From positions 1 through 46,291 of IMG/VR virus record IMGVR_UViG_3300036795_000111: 46,291 bases of DNA; one strand, written 5' to 3'. Position numbers and translations under genes: made by a program. Under the pieces are notes generated by a model that was not told the origin of the DNA, did no database searches, and saw only the letters and a program-made list of their open reading frames with translations. Source of the stretch: a virus. Shown one piece after another: positions 39,390-44,961 of this stretch (positions are counted from its first letter, which is position 1; every line of letters starts with the position of its first letter).

Positions 39390-39634
39390 TCTGGCATTTC
39401 CTTCACCATTTTGATCAGGCGTTCGAGACGGGCAATGCCCTCTGTCGTCACTTGATGCATAAAGCCGGTCTTGCGATGGAGCCGACCAACAGCTTGCCGA
39501 CGATGCTCCCGCAGATCCCGGAGCAACCAAGCCTTATCATTCCGCCGCTCCAGACGAGCTTGTGTTTCGAGCCCGGCAATCCAGGCGGCCATCTCCGCCT
39601 CTTCGAATGTTTCCGTCTGAGAATCGCTTTTCAT
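39386..39634 (-). CDS. Hypothetical helical protein, 82 aa
   Basis: ATG 39634 has GTGAGG five bases upstream; ATG 39646 is in frame but less well placed. EEAEMAAWIAGLETQARLER and KAWLLRDLREHRRQAVGRLH are charged helices. Unrecognised early protein. Confidence 0.5.
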   Translation of the reverse strand: MKSDSQTETFEEAEMAAWIAGLETQARLERRNDKAWLLRDLREHRRQAVGRLHRKTGFMHQVTTEGIARLERLIKMVKEMPE

Positions 39635-39638
39635 TGCC

Positions 39639-40112
39639 TCACACATCCCACAAGCCGCGAGGCCGTTCTTTGGAACGGCGGGTTTTCCGATTTTCTAGAT
39701 CGGCCTTCTTCAGAAGCCAATTCCGCCGTTGCATATTAACAGACATCAAAGCATCAAATTCATCGCGGTGCGCTGCAATTAAGGCGGCTATGGCAAAAAG
39801 TTCATCCCTCAGCCGGAATCCGCGATCGTCACGGTTGCACCAATAAGATCCGCCGCACTCCCAGGCGATTTCTCTGTCAAGCGCGCGGCCGGGATCGTCA
39901 TCCCACGCGCCCCATCGCTTGGCCGTATCGGCGCACGTCATGCACGTAAATAGAGCAGCCCGCTGCTGGCCCATGTCCTGCAGCCGTTGAAAATACTTCT
40001 CCCGCGTGAGTGTCTTCACCTTCGCGGCGTCATAACCACATTCAGTAATTGCCCCATCGCCCTGCCGCCAGGGCAGTTGCGGGCGGAGAATATGATCAAC
40101 TGGCTCTTTCAT
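39639..40112 (-). CDS. Hypothetical Cys/His-containing protein, 157 aa
   Basis: MKEPVDHILRPQLPWRQGDG, then ITECGYDAAKVKTLTREKY, LFTCMTCADTAKRWGAWDDD and WECGGSYWCNRDDRGF. Three CxxC-like or Cys-pair positions suggest a zinc site and perhaps a nuclease-like or structural role. The C-terminal 45 residues are helical and basic. A possible 16-codon ORF (40146..40096) overlaps its start. Confidence 0.55.
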   Translation of the reverse strand: MKEPVDHILRPQLPWRQGDGAITECGYDAAKVKTLTREKYFQRLQDMGQQRAALFTCMTCADTAKRWGAWDDDPGRALDREIAWECGGSYWCNRDDRGFRLRDELFAIAALIAAHRDEFDALMSVNMQRRNWLLKKADLENRKTRRSKERPRGLWDV

Positions 40113-40142
40113 TGCTCATCTGATCCGCCAGTGGCTTCTCGC

Positions 40143-40316
40143 TCATGCACAATCTCCGATGAACCCCAATAGGTGCCGGGCGGCGATCCCGATCACTTTC
40201 TCGTCCTCATCGCTAATCTCGCGACCAGAGAGGCAATTCGTTTCAATCGTCACGATCTCCTCGCCGTTCCGCCAGACCGTGACAGCCCAATGTTGGGTTG
40301 TCTGCGGGTCGCTCAT
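40143..40316 (-). CDS. Hypothetical early protein, 57 aa
   Basis: ATG 40316 overlaps the upstream TGA. MSDPQTTQHWAVTVWRNGEE, then IVTIETNCLSGREISDEDEKV and IGIAARHLLGFIGD. The pattern of a short beta hairpin plus helix is common in phage accessory operons. Unrecognised. Confidence 0.55.
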   Translation of the reverse strand: MSDPQTTQHWAVTVWRNGEEIVTIETNCLSGREISDEDEKVIGIAARHLLGFIGDCA

Positions 40317-40510
40317 TCTGCCCAATCTCCATCAAGATCTGATGTTTCGGCAGGTCTAAGATGCCGGCACTCTCCAGTTGAAACGTCGATTGGAGCTACG
40401 AGCCAGGCCGTTTGCCACGGCGTAAACCCGACCCGTTCAGCCTCTTCGCCCAGCCAGAAATAGAGATCGGCGACCTCGAATCGGGTCGTTTTCGATGCAT
40501 TATCCGGCAT
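40313..40510 (-). CDS. Hypothetical early protein, 65 aa
   Basis: ATG 40510 with GGAGGGAAAG upstream, overlapping the end of the preceding frame by 11 bases. MPDNASKTTRFEVADLYFWL, then PWQTAWLVAPIDVSTGE. Unrecognised. Confidence 0.55.
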   Translation of the reverse strand: MPDNASKTTRFEVADLYFWLGEEAERVGFTPWQTAWLVAPIDVSTGECRHLRPAETSDLDGDWAE

Positions 40511-40692
40511 CTTCTTTCCCTCCGCCTAGATCGTCCTGCCACGAATGCTCGCCCAGAAGCGCGTCGATCAAAGCAATAAACATTGGTGCCGATATATGGA
40601 TCGTGCCGTCCCGGATGAAGCGCAAATAACGACTGCGCCTTAGCGCGGATCTTCTTTAGTCTTTCCGTCGTCTCAGGAGTGTCTTTTACCAT
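40500..40692 (-). pseudogene. Small early gene with apparent one-base frameshift
   Basis: From ATG 40692 (GAGG upstream) the frame reads MVKDTPETTERLKKIRAKAQ then SLFA, after which it becomes an Arg-rich nonsense-like tail. In the +1 frame from about 40625 a natural-looking protein follows: FIRDGTIHISAPMFIALIDA, then LLGEHSWQDDLGGGKED, ending at TAA 40502..40500 just inside the next gene. One extra base near 40620-40630 explains both halves. Alternatively two genes are present, the second starting at TTG 40625. Confidence 0.5.
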
Positions 40693-40710
40693 GTGCGGCA
40701 TCCTCTTGGG

Positions 40711-40923
40711 CTAACGTTCTCTGCGGCAGCGTTTGCTCCTGCGATAGGTAACGACACGCTCTAGGCTGAGTGCTTCTAGGAGCTTCGGGCCTGGTGCGCG
40801 CTGTCCTCGCAATACCTCATTTACATAGGTTACTGAGATCCCATGTTGCCGCGCCCATTTTGTTTGCGAGCGGGCTTCGTCGCATGCCTGTCGTAGAAAC
40901 TTAATAACATCCGCCAATTCCAT
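40711..40923 (-). CDS. XRE-family repressor-like protein, 70 aa
   Basis: MELADVIKFLRQACDEARSQ, then TKWARQHGISVTYVNEVLRG is a clear HTH (Q-x2-WA-x2-HGIS-x2-YV-x2-VLRG), followed by PGPKLLEALSLERVVTYRR. Typical of short prophage repressors in alphaproteobacteria. Its promoter places the start of transcription at or next to the ATG, so the mRNA may be leaderless. Heads the leftward operon and faces the rightward gene at 41005. Confidence 0.7.
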   Translation of the reverse strand: MELADVIKFLRQACDEARSQTKWARQHGISVTYVNEVLRGQRAPGPKLLEALSLERVVTYRRSKRCRRER

Positions 40924-40930
40924 GCGCACA

Positions 40931-40991
40931 CATATAAGCGCAATAGGGGTTGACATCAAGAGCCAAGATGCTTACCTTGATTCTTGTCAAG
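40931..40991. promoter_or_regulatory. Divergent switch: overlapping back-to-back promoters with operator repeats
   Basis: Leftward: TTGATG (40959..40954), 17 bases, TATATG (40936..40931). Rightward: TTGACA (40950..40955), 17 bases, TACCTT (40973..40978). The two -35 boxes overlap, so binding is mutually exclusive. TCAAGAGC is repeated at 40956 and 40987, and CTTGA/TCAAG forms an inverted repeat at 40976..40991. A repressor bound here would control both directions. Confidence 0.65.
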
Positions 40992-41004
40992 AGCGGAGGA
41001 ACCG

Positions 41005-41304
41005 ATGACCGACCAGGGCCCAATGACTTACACGATCGTGATCGACACTGCGGCAGACCTTTTGGCGGCATGTGTTCCAGACGGCGATCAGGACGCTATC
41101 AGCCGCGAACTTGGCGAGTATCGTGACCAAAGCTCTCCTGGCCACGAGCCGGATTTCGAGGTGATCAACGGATTGATCCTTACTGACGCCGAGCCCGACG
41201 ATGACCGCAGGATCAAATGGCGTGGTCACGATCGCGGCTGGCTCACGGATAAGGCCGACACGACATTCAAATTTGCCGTCAGGCCGCTTTATAAAGACAG
41301 ATGA
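41005..41304 (+). CDS. Hypothetical protein, 99 aa
   Basis: ATG 41005 with GGAGGA five bases upstream. MTDQGPMTYTIVIDTAADLL, then ACVPDGDQDAISRELGEYRD and NGLILTDAEPDDDRRIKWRG. Acidic, no HTH, so not an obvious Cro. First gene right of the divergent switch. Confidence 0.6.
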   Translation: MTDQGPMTYTIVIDTAADLLAACVPDGDQDAISRELGEYRDQSSPGHEPDFEVINGLILTDAEPDDDRRIKWRGHDRGWLTDKADTTFKFAVRPLYKDR

Positions 41305-41426
41305 GAGTTAAACTCCCAATGAGAATCACGGACGACATGCTATCCGACTGGCTTCTGATGTTGTACGGCTACACCTACCCACATTGGAACGCGACGCCGG
41401 CTCGGCGAAGCCAATATCGGATTTAA
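41301..41426 (+). CDS. Small hypothetical protein, 41 aa
   Basis: Its ATG overlaps the upstream TGA (ATGA). MRVKLPMRITDDMLSDWLLM, then LYGYTYPHWNATPARRSQY. Short, with a Trp/Tyr-rich middle. Likely translated by coupling. Confidence 0.5.
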   Translation: MRVKLPMRITDDMLSDWLLMLYGYTYPHWNATPARRSQYRI

Positions 41427-41447
41427 ACGGAAACCCCGGTTAGTACG

Positions 41448-41804
41448 ATGGAAGACCAAGGCATCGCACGGTCAACAATGTCACGGCAGGAAGAGGCTGA
41501 ACTCAGGAGCGCCCTGGAGCAGTCGGTTCGCTTGCAAAGCCATTACGCTGGCCTGCTGAATGTCTACGATGGCGGGAGGCGTCTTCAATTCGCGACGGCT
41601 GGCGAATGGATGACGCGGCTCTCCTCTCTCAAGGCCCCCCCAATGAAAATTAGAACCGAATTCGTCTACCCTCCCATTCCTGATCGTCGATGGGATTGGA
41701 GCGCAGTTGACGACGATACCTACGGCGGCCCCGGCTCCCCGATCGGCATGGGGCCGACTGAGGAGGCGGCTATCGCCGACCTCATGGAACAGATCGAAAG
41801 CTAA
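41448..41804 (+). CDS. Conserved hypothetical protein, 118 aa
   Basis: Contains two blocks each resembling separate small Rhizobiales phage families: VRLQSHYAGLLNVYDGGRR with EWMTRLSSL (QSHYAxLLNxxDGGxR...EWxxRL), then MKIRTEFVYPPIPDRRWDWS, VDDDTYGG and a C-terminal helix TEEAAIADLMEQI. It may be a fusion of the two. The ribosome binding site of ATG 41448 is weak; ATG 41478 is an alternative. Function unknown. Confidence 0.6.
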   Translation: MEDQGIARSTMSRQEEAELRSALEQSVRLQSHYAGLLNVYDGGRRLQFATAGEWMTRLSSLKAPPMKIRTEFVYPPIPDRRWDWSAVDDDTYGGPGSPIGMGPTEEAAIADLMEQIES

Positions 41805-41886
41805 CGCCCGCATCTGCACCTGGGGCGCACCGCTTCTGCCGCAAGGCTCTCAAGAGGTTGATAATAAATGACATTTCGTTGTGCGC

Positions 41887-41938
41887 CGCTGCCCTCCGAA
41901 GGCAGAGGTCGTGAGTTCGAATCTCGCCGGGTGCGCCA
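41887..41938 (+). other. attP core: 3' half of tRNA-Arg(CCG)
   Basis: Anticodon arm CTGCC-CTCCGAA-GGCAG (41889..41905, anticodon CCG at 41896..41898), variable AGGTC, T-arm GTGAG-TTCGAAT-CTCGC (41911..41927), acceptor strand CGGGTGC, G and CCA to 41938. The D-arm and 5' acceptor strand are missing, so it is not a working tRNA. Phage attP sites commonly copy the 3' end of the tRNA used as attB, restoring it on integration. 41805..42052 holds no gene otherwise. Confidence 0.8.
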
Positions 41939-42052
41939 GCATTTGGGCCAATCTGTCAGAGATTTGTGGCCTGGGGGCCGGATTGCAAGTGACGCAAACC
42001 GACGTGAACCGACCGAGAACTTACGCACCAGGGAAGCACCAGGACGGGCGAG

Positions 42053-42539
42053 ATGTTCCGCCGCCGTTCTCGGCTTCGCGGTCTGCGCGTCGCTGGCGGG
42101 AGCCGCACAGGCGATGCCGCAGAACTTGCCATCGAAGAATTTTTATGCTTCGGGCGTCTGCAATGGGCGCGATGGCCTAGATCCATCTAACCCCGCGATG
42201 AACCCGGATAACATCTATCCGGCATCGGCGATCGCGAATGGTCCGGTGATGATTCTGGGGGTCGAGATCACGCTGCATTTCGATGGCGCTCAGACCGTTG
42301 ATCTGCAGCAGGCATTCGCAGGCAACAGTGACCCGATCGGCGGCGATATCATGCTGATGATGGGACCGGGAGAAACGCGCTCAAGCGTCATGTACCCGCC
42401 AGGCTACGGGAAATTGCTAAGTCCTGGACAGCACATAGATTACCACGTTGCTTGCACGGCCTTTGATGAGAAGGGAAATTATGTTTCGACTGGCACGTAC
42501 CAAGGCATCGAGACCGTCTATTATGTGACGGCGCAATGA
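42053..42539 (+). pseudogene. Secreted protein gene with probable one-base insertion in signal peptide
   Basis: No start codon in the main frame gives a sensible N-terminus. ATG 42053 has GGACGGGCGAG upstream; removing one C from CCGCCGCCG (42058..42066) yields MFRRVLGFAVCASLAGAAQA, a perfect signal peptide joined to MPQNLPSKNFYASGVCNGRD. The mature part (VMILGVEITLHFDGAQTVD, MLMMGPGETRSSVMYPPGY) is a beta-sandwich-like secreted protein of unknown function. First gene right of attP. Its TGA overlaps the next ATG. Confidence 0.55.
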
Positions 42540-42973
42540 AAGCCGCGGCCGCGGCGCTTGTCGCCGCCTTGCTCGCAGCCGGCGCGAATGCAGATGAGAG
42601 CCACCACATGATTTTTGAGGCGAAGTCCATCCCGCATGAGTCTCAGAGATACGACACGGTAGGCGATTGGCGTATTAAGTCGGGGCAGATCAGCATCTTG
42701 GTCTCTTCTTTGCCCGACGAGCGTTACGAATTCCTGGTCGCCCTGCACGAGCTCGTCGAGGCATATCTTTGCAAACAGGGCGGTATCAGCGAAGAGACCG
42801 TTACGGCGTTCGACACCGGCCCCGGCAAGGAACTCGACGAGCCCGGCGACGATCCGCGCGCCCCGTACCACGCCGAACACGTGTTCGCGTCAAAGATTGA
42901 GCGCATGATGGCCGACGAGCTCGGGGTCGATTGGGAGAAGTACGAAACTGCAATTGAGGAGCTTGGCAAATGA
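42536..42973 (+). CDS. Phage HELVE-motif protein with signal peptide, 145 aa
   Basis: ATGA overlap with the previous gene. Signal-like MKAAAAALVAALLAAGANA, then IPHESQRYDTVGDWRIKSGQ, RYEFLVALHELVEAYLCKQG and YHAEHVFASKIERMMADELG, VDWEKYE. The IPHxxQRYDTxGDW...VALHExxEAxLC...APYxxEHxxA pattern is a recurrent phage family. The HELVE and EH positions resemble a metal site. Known relatives as I recall them are cytoplasmic, so the signal peptide is notable. Confidence 0.65.
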   Translation: MKAAAAALVAALLAAGANADESHHMIFEAKSIPHESQRYDTVGDWRIKSGQISILVSSLPDERYEFLVALHELVEAYLCKQGGISEETVTAFDTGPGKELDEPGDDPRAPYHAEHVFASKIERMMADELGVDWEKYETAIEELGK

Positions 42974-43257
42974 ACAACCGCAAACTCCGCATCACGTTTC
43001 GCAATGGCGACTTCCGCATGTGCGACATGCCGCCCGGCCGATCGCTGCCCGAGCTCTGGACGTACTTTAAGCGCGACGGCGCGATCGTCGGGGATGGCTG
43101 GTGCTGTCAATTCGATTTCGTGGCCCTGATCGAGGTCGTCGAAATCTCGGCCGCTCAGCATCGGCCGGAGGAGGATCGGCCCGAGAGCGCGGAGTCGCAG
43201 ATTGCGCGGCTGTCGAACCACATCGCCGCCGGTGGGTGGCGGCCGCCAGAGGCGTGA
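42970..43257 (+). CDS. Hypothetical protein, 95 aa
   Basis: ATGA overlap with the upstream gene. MNNRKLRITFRNGDFRMCDM, then LWTYFKRDGAIVGDGWCCQF and FVALIEVVEISA. The final 30 residues are charged and helical. Unrecognised; part of the right-of-attP gene string. Confidence 0.55.
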   Translation: MNNRKLRITFRNGDFRMCDMPPGRSLPELWTYFKRDGAIVGDGWCCQFDFVALIEVVEISAAQHRPEEDRPESAESQIARLSNHIAAGGWRPPEA

Positions 43258-43430
43258 TGGCGCTCCTCCGCACCAGCAAAGAGGTTTTCGAGAAGACGCA
43301 AACGGTGCTGCGGGCGCTGCAGGACTTGCCGCACCAGAAGCAGCTGGCCGTGTTGGCGGCGGCGCAGATGATGGTGAACTTCGAGAACGGCCTGAAGCAG
43401 CTGCAAGAGCAGGAGGTCGAGGACGAATGA
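43257..43430 (+). CDS. Hypothetical helical protein, 57 aa
   Basis: ATG 43257 lies in the upstream TGA (TGATG). MALLRTSKEVFEKTQTVLRA, then LPHQKQLAVLAAAQMMVNFE and GLKQLQEQEVEDE. All helical. Unrecognised. Confidence 0.55.
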   Translation: MALLRTSKEVFEKTQTVLRALQDLPHQKQLAVLAAAQMMVNFENGLKQLQEQEVEDE

Positions 43431-43642
43431 GTTTGTCCCGCAAAGAGGCATGCCAAGTCAGCAAACGAGGGCTGACGTGGCTAAAGACGCATCAGTGCGG
43501 CTGGTGCGACCAAAATGCTCTCCATGCGATTATGTATGGATGTTGCTCCATTTATGGGCCGCGATGCGATCCTGCTAAGAGGTTCAGTAAACCATCCCAG
43601 CAGCAAACCCATGCTCCTGAAGACCAGGAATATCGTGACTGA
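43427..43642 (+). CDS. Small Cys-rich protein, 71 aa
   Basis: ATGA overlap. MSLSRKEACQVSKRGLTWLK, then HQCGWCDQNALHAIMYGCC and YGPRCDPAKRFS. A CxxC and further Cys suggest zinc or redox chemistry. Its 3' end overlaps the convergent ATP-grasp gene by 59 bases, so the C-terminus may differ. Confidence 0.45.
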   Translation: MSLSRKEACQVSKRGLTWLKTHQCGWCDQNALHAIMYGCCSIYGPRCDPAKRFSKPSQQQTHAPEDQEYRD

Positions 43643-44870
43643 GCCGCTTTCCGATGTCATTGCGCCAGAAGGGGCTTGCGGGCATGTGGATTTTGTCCAG
43701 CGCGCGGTAAGCGCCTTTCGCCGCCTCTCTAACGCTATCGCCGACCCCCGTGACTACACCCACGTAGCCACCAGCGCTGACGATCTCGCCGCCTTGATCG
43801 CCGCCCTGTATCTCGCAAGGGTGCCAATGGTTTCCGATCTCACCGTAGAGGGGAACGCCGACGATGTCCTCGTAATCACGTGGCGGGTTCGGATAGGGCG
43901 GGAGCGCCAGCACGACGCCGCAAGCGACCCTGTTCATGACGTGAGCCCCACGAGCGTCGCCGCCCTCGGCGAGGGCCATGAAATATTCGATCGGGTCCAC
44001 ATCGATCAAACTGAGCTCGATGTTGAAGGCGGGCCACCCGAACCGCATCGTGAACTCTAGGGGCCACGGATGACCGTCCTCATCGACGATGCAGTTGACA
44101 TCGACGTTACCGACATAATCGAGGCGAGCAAGCTGTTCCTCGATGGGCTTGAGAACCTTATCGGCGAGCTTGCTGCGCTTAACGTAGCGCATTACCGTCC
44201 CTGCCTCACCGCAGTTGGGGCCGAGGTCGCCGGCATGCACCTTCTTGTGCTCGAAATTCTCTTCAAAGCCATCAGCGAAGCCCGATGGACCAAACCAGGC
44301 GCCGACGGCGAACTCTACCCCGGCAATAGACTCCTGCAGTAGGAATGGGCAGGGCGGGCGACCGTGTTTCTTTTTCCACTTGCGCAGCATCCACGCCGGA
44401 TCCTCGGCAACGCCGGTCTTCGCCGACAGGCTTTTGTCGGCGGTGTCACTGCACGGTTTCGAGTAAAACGGCTCCCCCTTGCGCTCGACGAAGGCAATGG
44501 CCTCTGCGTAGTCGGTAAAGACCCGGAATGGCGGTATGGGGATGCCGGCTTTTCGGAAGACCCGCATCCCTTGCTCGCGATCGAGCTCCCATGCGGCGCT
44601 TTCCGGCGTCCCGCCGATCACGGCCTTGCCGCGGCGCCGCCACAGCTCGGCCTCGAGCATGTACTTGCCGTTGCTTTCGAGGATGACGAGATCGGCCCAA
44701 TCGACGGCAAGCCGATAGTCCGTGATGAGATCGATCAGCCCCTTGCCGATCGGGCGCTTTACCGGATCGTAAGTGGCGAGGTACATCCTCACCTGATGCC
44801 CTGCGGCCTTGGCGCGCATCCCAAGGTCGAGGAGTCCATCACCGGCTGCGCAGATGAGGAGCACTCTCAT
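43584..44870 (-). CDS. ATP-grasp enzyme, PurD (GARS)-like, 428 aa
   Basis: The N-terminal Rossmann-like part MRVLLICAAGDGLLDLGMRA and the ATP-grasp core QGMRVFRKAGIPIPPF, FYSKPCSDTADKSL, LLQESIAGVEFAVGAWFG and LDYVGNVDVNCIVDEDG, WPLEFTMRFGWP follow phosphoribosylamine-glycine ligase, in which the NxRFGxPE strand binds metal-ATP. Here MRFGWPAFN replaces NxRFGDPE and the Gly-rich loop is altered, so the substrate may not be phosphoribosylamine. ATP-grasp ligases join a carboxylate to an amine; some phages use them in DNA base modification. It lies at the end of the late operon. Confidence 0.7.
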   Translation of the reverse strand: MRVLLICAAGDGLLDLGMRAKAAGHQVRMYLATYDPVKRPIGKGLIDLITDYRLAVDWADLVILESNGKYMLEAELWRRRGKAVIGGTPESAAWELDREQGMRVFRKAGIPIPPFRVFTDYAEAIAFVERKGEPFYSKPCSDTADKSLSAKTGVAEDPAWMLRKWKKKHGRPPCPFLLQESIAGVEFAVGAWFGPSGFADGFEENFEHKKVHAGDLGPNCGEAGTVMRYVKRSKLADKVLKPIEEQLARLDYVGNVDVNCIVDEDGHPWPLEFTMRFGWPAFNIELSLIDVDPIEYFMALAEGGDARGAHVMNRVACGVVLALPPYPNPPRDYEDIVGVPLYGEIGNHWHPCEIQGGDQGGEIVSAGGYVGVVTGVGDSVREAAKGAYRALDKIHMPASPFWRNDIGKRLSHDIPGLQEHGFAAGMVY

Positions 44871-44961
44871 GTCGACAACGTCTGATTACGTGATCGGAAT
44901 CATAGTCTTGATTGTCGCAGCCTTCGCCCTGCGGGAATTCGTCCATTTTCTCATTTATTGA
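44869..44961 (+). CDS. Antisense membrane microprotein, 30 aa
   Basis: ATG 44869 has AGGAG about eight bases upstream, and 31 codons end at TGA 44961. MSTTSDYVIGIIVLIVAAFA then LREFVHFLIY is one clear transmembrane helix. It lies on the opposite strand in the gap between the internal virion protein and the ATP-grasp gene. It could be a small toxin, holin-like or antisense peptide, or a chance ORF. Confidence 0.35.
   Translation: MSTTSDYVIGIIVLIVAAFALREFVHFLIY

Noticed and set aside
41881-41940. Complete tRNA-Arg gene
   Set aside because: Only the 3' half is present; no D-arm or matching 5' acceptor strand upstream, so it is an att core.
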